64,000 nt of DNA. Source: Tetmemena sp. SeJ-2015 (lineage: Eukaryota > Ciliophora > Spirotrichea > Sporadotrichida > Oxytrichidae). The stretch's first letter is position 1; every line of letters begins with the position of its first letter. The stretch is from contig JAJKFJ010022879.1 of the NCBI GenBank assembly GCA_027382625.1, forward strand, positions 124,001 through 188,000, read 5' to 3'. The notes under the pieces are model-generated. The model saw only the letters and a program-made list of their open reading frames with translations. It did no database searches and was not told the origin of the DNA. Positions 34,301 through 45,300 of this stretch are shown here, piece by piece. The translations under genes were made by a program, and so were the position numbers.

Positions 34301-36734
34301 GAGATGTGAGAACAATTGAAGTCAGGTCCAAATCAGTGGAGATGAGACAAGCTAATCAGATATTACTTAATTTTATTTTTAGAAAGAGAAAGGTTCATCT
34401 CGTTTAGCCAAGCTGTTCTTAGCTAGTTTCTTGAGAAAGGGCTTCACTTTTAGTATTGACCTAAAGGGCTTTGGAATGTCATTGATTGATAATGAACCAA
34501 AGGAAATAATCTATTTGAGTGTCTATAAAATAAGTGTACTCATGGAGAAGGTAAATATTATTTATTAGAACCTTTTAGTGGAATGAGCAAGTGAACAGAA
34601 GGGATGGCTCAGGCCAAGAGGAACAAGTTTAAGAAGCAGTGACTAAATATGATATGAGAATTGACCATATCTAAATAGACAATATAATGAACGATACTCT
34701 TCCAGTCTTCTTTTGCCCTACCAAAGAGCTGCAAAAGATAGAGAATCTATCAGAGGCTGAAATACTTCTAAGATAGGAAAATCCTAATGACTACACTCCT
34801 TTCATATAGGTCATGATTACATACTCCGAGATCCAAGATAAAGATTCCTATATAAAGAAGTATAGAGGACTTCAAATTCAAGTTTAGGAAATGAGGATTG
34901 AACTAGAAACAGGATTGGTTAATGCTCTTCTCAAATTTGCACTTTAACTATCATCAATCAGTAACTAAGAATCTTAGTTCATAAGTGGATATACATTTAA
35001 GCAGCATCAATTAACCAGAGGACAGACAAGAGATAGAGGAGGCTCACTATCTGGGGCAATAGTTCTTAAAAGAGAAGCTATATGTGAAAGTTTAAAAACC
35101 TCTCTACCTGATCCACCTGACATGAAAGAAATTACAGCGAAGAAAACATACTTTGAATTTGTGAACTTCGGAGCAATCAAGTGTAGAATAACTGTCAGAT
35201 TTGAAAATTAAGCCTTTGAGTTGAAGATTGACGACCCTAAACAAGGCTTTGGAATTGGAAGCATCTTCTACACCCTCTTCACATCAGTTGCAACAATTTC
35301 AGATTCTCCCTTGACTTTCAAGGAGCTGATTCTTATGCACACTTTCACCTCTCAAGCGAATTTAATTTCAATGGTAACTAGGAACTACACACGATAAGGA
35401 ATACTCTAATTCTACAAGCTATTAGGAAGCTCTGATTTACTTGGAAATCTTACATAGGATAATAACTGATTTTCTAATTCAGTACGATAAGTGCTGTTTT
35501 AAGAAATTGATTATTAATTATATTCCTAAAATTTTACTTTTACTTTACTTTACTTTACTTGGAAATCCAGTCGGTTTGATTGATAAGCTTGGCACAGGAG
35601 TTTTTGAATTCTTTAATGAGCCTAGGAAAGGCCTCGTTAAAGGACCTAAAGAATTTGTGGGAGGAGTAGGAAAGGGAGTTAAAAGTTTGGTGACTAACAT
35701 AGTTAGTGGAAGCTTTGACTCAGTCTCTAAAATTACAGGTTCACTTTATGGAGTAATTAAGAATGTATAGTTTAAATTTAATCACTATACTTTAATGTAA
35801 GTGGTGATGAGGTGAATCAGCAAATTAAGAAACCAGAGCATGCTTTCGATGGAATTTATCAAGGAGTAATGGGAGGAGCAGGTGAAATCGTTAGTGGCTT
35901 AGCAGGAATTTTTACTAAGCCCTATCAAAAGGCAAGGTAAGAAGGTGCAAAGGGATTTGTAAAAGGTCTAGGATCAGGCTTGTTAGGAGCAATGGCTTCT
36001 CCATTTACTGCTACTTTAAGGCTTGGTACAAATATATCCACTGGCATAAAGAATTCAGCAATCAGATTAGGAAAGGGCAAACTTCCCTCTTATGGCCGCT
36101 TTAGGCATCCTCGATATTTCAATTCTAAGAGTATCTTAGAGCCTTATGCTGAGGCTTTTGCAGAAGCTAATCAGATTTTGAGAACTTTAAATAACGGCAG
36201 ATTTGCAAACTCAACGTAAGTAATTTCTTCAATCCTTTGTAATATATTATCTGTAGTATTCGGTTCTTCTCAGACTTTAGCTAGTAAAGAGGTAGAGATC
36301 AGATCTCAGGTATCTTGATTATCACTGATCAAAACTTGTTGTATGTGAAAGACTTCAAGAATCTGGTTTACTTCTGCTAGTTAGAGCAGGTTTTAAGATG
36401 TGAGGTCTATCAAGAAAATATCACGCCTTCTATTAAGAGTCAAAAGAAGTCAGCAGCACAGAAGAAATAGAGGAAAGAGGAGCAGAAATAGAATTCACAG
36501 TCTTAAATTATGAGCAAGAACAGGGGAAAGAAGAATGTGGATGCTAGCTAATCTCAAAACTCATTAGCTTTTGAAACTGAGGATTCGAGCATGATGTTGG
36601 GAGGTGGCGGAGGTATAGAGATCTCCAAAGTGAAATATCACATATATGTGGAGGCCCAGAAGAAGGGAATGCTCAAATTGGAGAATGAAAACTACCCTAT
36701 CGCAGACAAGGTTTACACCATACTCACTAAATGA
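28337..36734 (+). CDS. VPS13-like lipid transfer protein, middle and C-terminal part
   Basis: VPS13 proteins bridge membranes and transfer lipids at contact sites. This part opens with pointer CTTCATGCTTTTGT (28337-28350) and the stretch YDAYNFKLENLQL, typical of the region after the chorein domain. The body holds long acidic and Gln-rich linkers (28600-30000), the beta-rich middle (31100-34000) and the diagnostic C-terminal block: GNPVGLIDKLGTGVFEFFNEP (35559-35620), the Gly-rich helical repeats (GGVGKGVKSLVTNIVSG, GVMGGAGEIVSGLAG, GFVKGLGSGLLGAMASP), and a PH-like tail ending VYTILTK, TGA 36732-36734. Many short GT-AG introns are visible. The N-terminal part lies at 52319-55228. No start codon belongs to this piece: it continues a frame begun elsewhere. 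Confidence 0.88.
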
Positions 36735-36839
36735 AGCTAGAGAACTAAATTAAGAGATAGATTAGTGATAGTCGTATGGTAGTAGTTGCTCTGTTTTCAT
36801 TTTAAATTTCAATTAAGTAAAGAAATCATCTTATTAAAA

Positions 36840-37325
36840 ATGAATGAAATCTGTCTAAATTAAAGGAGAGAAAAACTACAAGAAGAGAAATTTAAGAATT
36901 TCAAGATTTGGCGAAAAGCTGGACAAAAATGCAAAAAAATATTTATCAAGCCAAATTATATAGACAGTAAACGATTTAAAATAATGTTTTAGGTTAAAAG
37001 AAATTATTGTTATTTTAGAAGAGGAAGCTCCTCAACACTAATCAAAGTTTAATTAAATTCAAAGAACGCATAAGCCAACAGAAGCATCACAATTAAAATC
37101 GAGAGTAGGTAATCAGTCTCAGTCTTTTCAAGTCACTCCAAACAAAGCAATCAAAGTAACTTCTCCAGTCCCTCAATCTTCAAAAGTTCTTGCTCTTCAT
37201 ATAGCTTCAGCGCTCTCCAAACCTCATATAATAAATCTGGCTCCTACTTTCCATAGTTCAGTGACAAAAAAACTCAGAGGCGATATCAGTAGATGGTTTC
37301 TCTCAAGTCTCATACAAATCTTTGA
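36840..37325 (+). CDS. Small basic Ser/Gln-rich protein, unknown
   Basis: An uninterrupted frame with TAA/TAG as Gln: ATG 36840, MNEICLNQRREKLQEEKFKN, then IWRKAGQKCKKIFIKPNYID, a Ser-rich second half (SVSVFSSHSKQSNQSNFSSP), and the end SLKSHTNL, TGA 37323-37325. A second plus frame is also open over the 3' half, so the call is cautious. It converges on the SUMO gene, whose stop is 57 bp away. No family recognised. Confidence 0.4.
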
Positions 37326-37381
37326 AAAGCAGAACAGCCTTTCCCTCCCTGTCAGGCGCAAGCACCTTCTAAGAAAGAGTC

Positions 37382-40300
37382 TCACTGAAAGTAGTAGGCA
37401 CCTCCAGTTTGCTCGACCATGACATCGATCTCGTCTCCGTTCTCCATCTCGAGCTTCTCTGGAGTGTCATCGTCCTTGAGGCGCTCTCCATCAAAGATGA
37501 AGCGGCACTAGTTGATGGACAGTCCCTGACGGTTCACATACGCATCCATCAGCTTCTTGAGTAAAAATTAAAATAGCACTCTATCTTTTTAAAGAATAAT
37601 ATTTTTTATGAAAATAATGTTGAGCTATTCAAATCATGAAGAAAAATACAGAATAAAATTTAATCTACAAAAATAATACATCATGGCTTAATAAATAGCC
37701 TTCTTAAGTTCTATTGCAAGTCTGATATAGTTATATTCTAACCTGTGAAGTTTGCCAAGGATTGCATGAGCCACTTCTCATAGTAAGAGTACTCTGCTTG
37801 CCAGCAGTTGAAGAGCAGCGCCTGCTTCACCGAGCCATGCTGAGTCGTGAGTGAAAGCAGGGGCTCTTTTAAGAAGCCGCTGCAGACTATGAGACCCATC
37901 GAGTAGGTGTCCAGGCATGGTTTGGCTTCCACTATCTCTGCGACCTCACGATGCCTGATCCATGGGATTGGAGGCAGGTCTTACTCGAAGCTGGTTTAGC
38001 CAGGGATAGAAGCATACTCGAAGTTTCCCAAGAAGACCTTGGGTGGGCTCGGCCCTTTGATAAAAAAGTAGGTTGGGCTCAGGCATCTGTGGGTGACTCC
38101 TTGACTATGGATGCCTTTTACTATAGCGAGCATAGCTTCTAGTACTTCCAGCAGCATGTAAGGTGAGGCAGGCCCCTTCGTGAACTATGCAAACGTATAG
38201 TCGAACTCTTCGTACACCAATAGTACTCCCTCGCTCCAAATATGCATTTTCTAGAGTGAGTCAAGGCCTCGGACGCCTTTGCCCTTCAAGTGCTATGTAA
38301 CCTTGAAATCTTAGAAGGATCTCATGAAGGCCGAAGCGTCCTTCCTAAAGTCATCCTTGCTGTAGAATGCGTGATGACTCTTGTCCCTCTGAGTAGAGCA
38401 TAGAAGAGTGAAGTAGAGCTTTCCCAAGGCTGCCATGTGCTCGCTCATCATCGTGAGCTCCCGCCGGATCGTGAATGCAATCTGCAAATCGTCCAGCGCT
38501 TGAAACTAGCCCGCGGGGTATGACCGGTTTGCTGCCGCATGCGTGAAGTAGATTCGAAGGAAGACCACAGCTTTGCTGAGCAAAGTAAAAGGGCTTGCTT
38601 TTATCCGTGGCTCTCGATCTGGAAAATGTTGTGCCTGCCGACAAAATAGTCTAATGTGATATACTGCTCCTGTCCGAGTAGCCACAACCAATAAATCCTT
38701 GATTCACGCTAAAACTCTATGGATTTGAGAGGCAAAGAGAGTATAGCCCGCCCGTAGGCATACCGAGATATACTGTGTGACATCAGCAGCTCGTCGGCCC
38801 TAGCATTAATCCGCATGGCTTGAGCGTCTGGGCACGGTTAAGGAATGTCAGGCGCCTGAAAATACCGTGCTCGCAGGAAGCCGCCGCCTCTGGCAGCTAG
38901 GGATTGCTATAGCCAAAAGTGTTGTTGAGCTGGGAGGGAAGCTTTTCTCTCGAAGTCATTAGAATTCGTTTTCCTGAGCATAGACGCACTCATACTAGTG
39001 TCCTCATACCGTCTACACCGTTACTAATGCGGTCTCAGATCTGTCAGCCTGGGCCTTTCGTTGAATCTTTGAGTGTCTTGAGCTCCTTAGCGCTTTAAAG
39101 ATCTTTCCGCAGCGCCGGCATTGCATCAGAAGCCTTGGCCTCTGCCCCTGCTTCTTTTAGCGGCCTCGCCGCTACAGCAGCCATAGCTGCAGCCACAAGT
39201 CGTATTGCTCCTCCCCTCGCTTCCTTTACAGCGAAGCTTTGGATAGCTGTTCAGAGCTTTCCTTGCTTTGGTCCTCTGCTGCGATTTGGGTTTAGCCTCT
39301 CTAGGCTATGTGGCAGGAGTGCTATTGGAGTGTGGCTCTCATATTAAATAGTGATTAAATTACTTATTTAATTATAGAGTACATTAACTTACGTCCCTTG
39401 CCTATCGTATACTTTGGAGGTTGCTTTCATAGGCTATGGTGTCTCTTCCTGTGCTTTCTAAGGTAAGTTAAATAAAACATCCAAAATCATCTCTTTTTCC
39501 ATGGATTTTTTGTCCAATTTCATCTCTACAATAAAACATCCAAAATCATCTCTTTTTTGGGGTTAAAAACATCCTTTTTCATCTCTTTTTTAGATATCGT
39601 GAATTCAACCCTGATTGGAAAGCCAGAACACATAGCGTGGCAAGACAAGCTATCAGCGAGTGAGACACTCTCAGTGGGTGCTATCGCTGGGTACACAAGC
39701 TTAAGTCACTAGGGTAAATTACCCTATAGGATATTAATCAGGCAGCATCTCCTATTAAGTACTCAAGCTGCAATAGAGCACTTAAGTAACCGATTTTAAT
39801 CAAACTTAAAGTTTATCTCATAGCGTGCAGACGAGCAGGACCTAGCGTTAGTCACAATGAACTCGAGCTTCAGAACACACACGAGCATTAACCAGACTCA
39901 CATCGTCAACAGCAAGCAGCTTGAGTCACGCTTCAGCTCGAAGAGTGACCTCTACTCATACCTCAAATTTCAAGGTAAGGTATTCCACATCGCTGACGCT
40001 GAAATAGCTGGCTTCCCCTTTCCAAGCCAGAAGCGCACAAGCCTGAGATTTCTCTGAGACGTCCTCTCTGGCCAGAAGCTGCTGATCAGGACTGCAGAGC
40101 TCGTGCAGATCAACGTGCCTAACTATCCAGAGCTCTCGGTGGGCAGCATCTTTGCAATGGTGAAAGGAGACAAGGAGCTTCTTCAGCATCTAACTTCTAT
40201 GAGGATGTGGGAGAGTTGCCTGAGCGAAATTTCATGCTTGCCATACTGGGCACCCTCAGAGGGGACTTCCTACAGAGGCTCGTGCACGCCCAACAGCAAT

Positions 40301-41938
40301 AAAGGATGTCAGGAAAGCTCGAGGAGGATAAGCTTGAGACTATTGAAATCAGCCCCGAGATGCTCCAGAGCCTGGAAGCCCAGCCATACTACTCGAGTAA
40401 GTTTTTAGTTGCTTGAGCAAGGCTATAGAGAGAAAAGGCAGGGCTTTGGCTCTATTGAAGGTGAAGTCACCTGGCAAGCGATAACAGAAGAAGAGGAAGA
40501 GGTATGAGATCAGCTGCGCTTACGAGGGAAGGGAGGAGTCAATCCTTCCTAACGGCAGCTTCGCCAACAGCTAGAGGCCTCTGGACCAAGAGATGAGCAT
40601 GTTGAGATCTCCTCCTGCCAAGCGACTGATGGCGTGAAATGAAAGTTTAGGTATATAAACTTAAGAACCTTAAAATTTAAGCATAATCACTCTAATTAAT
40701 TGACTCTCGCTTCCATCCTCCGCAGGCCACGCGCTATGGTCTTCATACAATCCACTTGCTCAATCGATCGGATGGCGCTGCCGATTATCTCAATGTGCTG
40801 GCTTTGACTCACTCTGAAGTCCTCTCTCGCCAGCGCTCGCTTATAGTGGGCTTTCACTCTGGAGAAGACCTCCTCAATGGGGTTGAACTCAGAGGAGTAA
40901 GGAGCGTTGAAGACGAGCTCTTTGCGTGAGACAGCGCACGCCTGCGACACTGCGCGAGAGTGATAGGCTCTCAGGTTGTCTAGGAAGACGATGAGCTACT
41001 CCTCAGGATGGCGCTCCCGCAGCAGCGTCAGCTCTCGTGCTATGATCTCGATAGTGATAGACATCTCCCGCAGCGCGAACCCTTCCAGGCCCTCGTTCGA
41101 GCTGACCATAACGAGCGCCGCAATGGTGTCGAGCTTGATTCCTTCCTTGAGCAGGACCTGGTTCTGGTAAGGCTTGGCCCAGGACCTGATGGTTGCATGG
41201 TAAGGCTTGAAGATGGTCTCATCGAGGTAGACTATGTGAGCCCTCTCACCCCTGAACGCCAGCATCCGCCTGTAGACGCTAGCTTATGTCCTCAGTATCT
41301 CCTCTCGCTTATGGCTGCTTAGGCTGTAGTCGCTCCTAGTCACCTTGAACTTGACGCCATGCGCGCGGTACATCCTTCTCAGCGAGCCCTTGCTGAGCAG
41401 CACCTCGGGGTTATGGCGATGGAACATGAGGCATCGCTGAGAGAGGCTGAGGTGCTTCCACGCTGCCAGAGTGTGGTCGCTCAGGAGGAAGCAGAGGTGC
41501 TCGAACTTCAGCAGCGCTCGCGCCTGAGCTTCACTGCAATGCGCGGTCGGAGCCCTTAGCGCCCGTCAGCATGCTTTCTGAATGGAGAACATTCCAACTC
41601 CAGTCGCAGCCATGATCTCGGCGTAGGAGCAATAGCTGAGGCTGTCCTCGGTGGGAGTAAGCGTTCTGAACCTCAGCAGGATAACGAGTTGAGCTAGCTA
41701 TGGTGGCAGCACCTTCCTCTGCATTGTGATGTTTGTAAATATGTAAAAGGTTAATAATTCTTTTCTTACCCTTTATCTTCACAAATCCTTCTTGAATATG
41801 ATATTATTTGAGTTGGGTGGTGCGCTTGATCTTGAAGAAGATCTCAGTTCCATCCTGTGCCTTGACCTTGATGTTGATGTGGTTGTCACCCTCTGCGGGC
41901 TTCTGGTCTCCCTCGTTGGGTTTTCCTGTGGTGTTCAT
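37382..41938 (-). CDS. SUMO, split by a TBE-containing IES
   Basis: Ubiquitin-like modifier. ATG 41938 gives [20 protein letters not shown] and then the first half of the fold ([20 protein letters not shown]). The second half is at 37556-37382: [53 protein letters not shown]. The Gly-Gly needed for conjugation is present, followed by AYYFQ, to be removed by a SUMO protease. Removing the IES between pointers TTGAGT (37557-37562 and 41808-41813) gives [12 protein letters not shown] without a frame error. Upstream of the ATG the frame stays open (Thr/Ser-rich) but has no other ATG. Confidence 0.93.
37740..39140 (-). pseudogene. TBE2 zinc-finger/kinase-like ORF (57-kDa ORF type)
   Basis: A Cys-pair finger start ([19 protein letters not shown]) lies near 39060-39130. 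The C-terminal part reads [20 protein letters not shown] (about 37872-37931), resembling a kinase C-lobe, then an [10 protein letters not shown] tail. Between them the frame shifts more than once, so ends are approximate and the ORF is probably broken. Copy 1 holds a homologous, more decayed version. Confidence 0.55.
39474..39588. repeat. 59-bp tandem repeat in TBE copy 2
   Basis: Two units start at 39474 and 39533, each with ACATCCAAAATCATCTCTTT followed by a variant of TTTCATCTCT. Same place and unit length as in copy 1 at 1833-1947. Confidence 0.8.
39857..40637 (+). pseudogene. TBE2 small basic ORF (22-kDa ORF type)
   Basis: ATG 39857 begins [20 protein letters not shown] and continues [20 protein letters not shown] and [19 protein letters not shown]. 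An in-frame TGA stands at about 40056 and a one-base shift near 40190, after which [19 protein letters not shown] continues. A 33-bp GT-AG intron at 40397-40429 would join to a very basic tail ([11 protein letters not shown]), ending [11 protein letters not shown] 40635-40637. Known TBEs have such an ORF of unknown function. Here it is almost whole but carries one stop and one shift. Confidence 0.6.
40687..41724 (-). CDS. TBE2 DDE transposase (IS630/Tc1-like)
   Basis: About 345 codons, close to the 42-kDa transposase of known TBEs. ATG 41724 ([17 protein letters not shown]), stop at 40687 (MEARVNQLE end). The catalytic triad is in place: [15 protein letters not shown] (Asp), [15 protein letters not shown] (Asp), [20 protein letters not shown] (Glu). 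TAG codons read as Gln. One TGA at 41566-41568 stands where copy 1 has Arg-Gly near codon 53; a CGA-to-TGA change would explain it. If that is a sequencing error the gene is intact. TBE transposases are thought to assist DNA elimination during nuclear development, besides moving the element. Confidence 0.88.
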
Positions 41939-42301
41939 AGTTGAGTGTGTGCTAGTAGTAGTTGAAGTAGTAGTGTTGTTGTAGTTGGTGAGGTGAATAG
42001 TTCTCTGCTCTTGCAGCAACCAAAGTTAAAACACAGTGAGTTAAATCACAAGTTTATAATACTATGCAAGTTGTTGTCTAATTAAATTATAATAAAGACA
42101 ATGAAATTAAATAAGTCCGCAATAGCCCTTAATTCAAAATGTGTATTCTCTACTTAATCTTAGTAAGAATAAGCATTCATAGATGAGATCAGTATAAAAT
42201 AAGTGAAAATACCTAATTTACAAATTACCTCATACTTCATCTTAAATATCTACACTCTGGGTCAAATAGAGAGCTGGAGGCATTCCTGATTTATAAGAGT
42301 G

Positions 42302-45300
42302 TCATACTAAAGACTGATATCTCTGGTTCTGTTGCTGCCTTAATTCCTCAGTCGCTCTTTAATAGTCAGATACTGATGCCACACTTCTCACATCCGCCAT
42401 TTCATACTCCAATTGCGTCTCCACTTTCTTCGTGCGGTTATAGTAGAAGTAAGCTGCGCCCAGCATTCCACCCACTACCAAAATGTACAGTACTAAAAAT
42501 TAGGATTAGAAAATTCTAAAAACTTACGAATTAGGAAGTTGCTAAGGAAGCGCTGCGCCTTTATCGATATCTTTATTGGCTGATAAGGAATATACTCAGA
42601 GTGATCTCCACCAGTCTTGCTATTTACCTTCACCTTAGCAATAACATTGAAATAGTAGTTCTCTCCTGGTGCAGCATTCTTAAAACTGTAGTCTGTGCTG
42701 TGAGTAGTATCAGTCTTAATCACAAACTTATGAGCAATTAAACATCAGAGAGAATTAAAAGAGCGATGTCTTTGTTGAGAGCACACATAGTGTCTAGCCT
42801 GGCATTTGCATTTCTAGTAGTAAGAACGATATATTCTATATCTTGGCTTTCAGCAGTGGTCATGCCTATTCCAACACGCTCTGTCTTACCCCACTGCAAA
42901 TCAAACATTGAACTATCTTCACCCGCCTTAAAGTTTATTGCTCCATTGTCGACAAGTCTATAATCCTTATTTCTCTCTAAAGTACTGTAAATGAATCTTG
43001 GCTTAGCCATAAACTCAGAAACTTCATTATAGGTTTCTCCAGACGCTGTCGTTTCACTAAGGAAAATTTTTGTGAACTAAATTTCATAAAGTAAGGTATT
43101 AAATAGATGGAAAACTTTAGGAGTAATTACAGCCACTAGGGAACTGATAGGAGCTTTAATTTGGTAAATGGTTTTTCCAAATTCTTTGATTGTATCTGCA
43201 GTTACTAAGTGGTCTTTATCCATCCTCTTAGGATCATTATAAAATACTATGTCGAAATCTCCTACACAAGCCAGGAATTCCATAAGGATATAACCATTAC
43301 GAGTACAGTAAGTTTCTGGGAACTGCATTACCTAGTAACCCATTTCCTGAGAAATTTTACCGTAATGAGTTGTATCCTGCTCAAGCTTGATAACCTTAGA
43401 AGTTGAAACTGTTATCTGCACTTGCTGATCAAAATAAGAATATAGAAGATTTTAAAAAATCAAAGTTTGTCTTTCTTCGAATTGCTACGTCATAAATACT
43501 TAAGGCGAGTCCGTTCTTTCCACCCTTCAATCCATAAAAGCTTGTCTGGTAATTAAGTACTCCTAACTCTCAGTAAATAATTATATATTATGAATACAAC
43601 TAACTTCTTGTCCCAATTTTTGGCAACACTGAACTCTCCAGCACCACCTGGTGGGAACTCGATTGTGCTCAATTTTTCTTCCAGATTTTCGTACTTTGCC
43701 ATATAAAGCCTTGGATAAAATCCATCAGAGAGTGATCTTAGTTGAATGTTAAGTGTGCTATCTCCATCTGGGAGTAAGTAGGTCATGTATTTAGACACTT
43801 CCAGATAGTCATGGAAGTTCAACCTTACTGGCATTCCGTCTGACAAAGTTTAGACAAACTTATCCTAAAGGATTTGGAAACTAGCTTCTGTATACTGACC
43901 AGCATGGAATTTTACATAGTAGATTTTCTCAGTCATAAAGTTGGGGTTATTTGGCTTCACAGTGGTGGTGTTTGTATCTTAGATTTCGAACAATGGATCA
44001 GCACCTGTAGGGTCAAAGCTTACGATTGTAGTTGCCTAACCTATTGCAAGCTTCTAAACAATCTAGAATGACTCTTTAGAATCTATGATGAAGCGGAAGT
44101 ACTTTGACTAATCAGCATCAATGTTAAAGTATTGAGTCTCTCCAATCTTCATCAATTGAGAATTCTCGAAGGTCGCATCCATAGCGTGTAAACTTCAATT
44201 TATTAGCATTTTCTAATAAGATAGACTTCAATAAAGAAAATATTTATGAAGATGTTGTACTCAGTCGATACTTCGTGAGTTACTACTGCGAATAGGAAAT
44301 AGCACTGAGTGCAGTAACTTCTGTCGTTATTAAGAATTAGAAGGAATCTCTCGTTAGTTGAAACTTTAGGAGTTACATTTTCCAAAATAAGAAGTGCATC
44401 TCTCTTGGATTTAGGCAGACGACTAGATAGAGTAACTGGAGTGCTCTCAGATGATTCATCATCCTCCTCTAGCTCTTCAGGATCACTGTATGTACTCATG
44501 TAAATATCGGCAGATCCAGAAGCCACATTCAGAATAATCTAATAGTCTTTCTCTTACTTCGAGTTGAAGAACATGAAATACTGAATATCGTAAGCAGGCT
44601 AGGTATGCTTTTAAGCGAATCCCTCCATCAAAGTGATGATTGGGAAATCTTACTAGCTAGCAATAATCGTGTATAGACTGCGCTTGACTCCATAAACACC
44701 AATAGTATACTTGCCTCTGATGCTTGTAAGTTTATAAGAGGTGAAGAATTGGTTATTCTTATCAATAGATAGAATCTCTGACTTGGAGGTAGACGATTTG
44801 AAATCGTAATCGCTCTCATCAGGCATGCGCTCATCTCCATATGTCACATACAAATCAGGATCTCCACTGCCAAATGTGGTCACCTAAATTAGCAGCACAC
44901 AGTCATCACAAGTAACTTCAAACACGTAGTAGTTCCATGCCTTCTCCTCGACTGTTGCAGTGAGTGGGTACTGCTGAATCAAGAATATAAGTTCAGTGTA
45001 AACTACGATATTATACTTGGTCCTGTATAAATCCTAGGAGAAGTCTTCATCCTCTATCAATGAGTTCCCATCGAAAAGAGAAATGCCCTAAGTGTTGCCA
45101 AAAACTCCGAAAATCAAGGCACACTCACGATCAGTTGTTGAAGCAACGGCCACTTCAGAAGATTTACCGCTTTATTTACTATCTGTATCTTTTGCATTAC
45201 TACTTTCATCAAGTTCAAAGCAACGCTGAATATACTCCTTCACAATATATCTCATAAAATTTACCTTCTCAATTTTGACAGTGTCCTGACCAAGGATCTC

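Larger units (their letters stand above)
37632..41797. mobile_element. TBE-type transposon, copy 2
   Basis: About 4.17 kb, bounded by AAT at 37632-37634 and AAT at 41795-41797, the same target duplication as copy 1. The left end (CATGAAGAAAAATACAG...) and right end (read inward CAAGAAGGATTTGTGAAGAT) are imperfect inverted repeats. The left 50 bp match copy 1 well (AATAAAATTTAAT and AATACATCATG). Order inside: zinc-finger/kinase ORF (-), 59-bp tandem repeat, small basic ORF (+), transposase (-). Its ORFs are better kept and visibly more GC-rich than host DNA. Confidence 0.87.
37563..41813. other. 4.25-kb IES in SUMO, pointer TTGAGT, carrying a TBE
   Basis: Bounded by TTGAGT at 37557-37562 and 41808-41813. 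The TBE (37632-41797) takes up nearly all of it, but 69 bp on the left and 10 bp on the right are not TBE. The transposon therefore appears to have landed inside an older short IES. Confidence 0.88.

Noticed and set aside
38351..39347. Several GC-rich open frames on both strands of TBE copy 2
   Set aside because: Shadows of the zinc-finger/kinase-like ORF in other frames.
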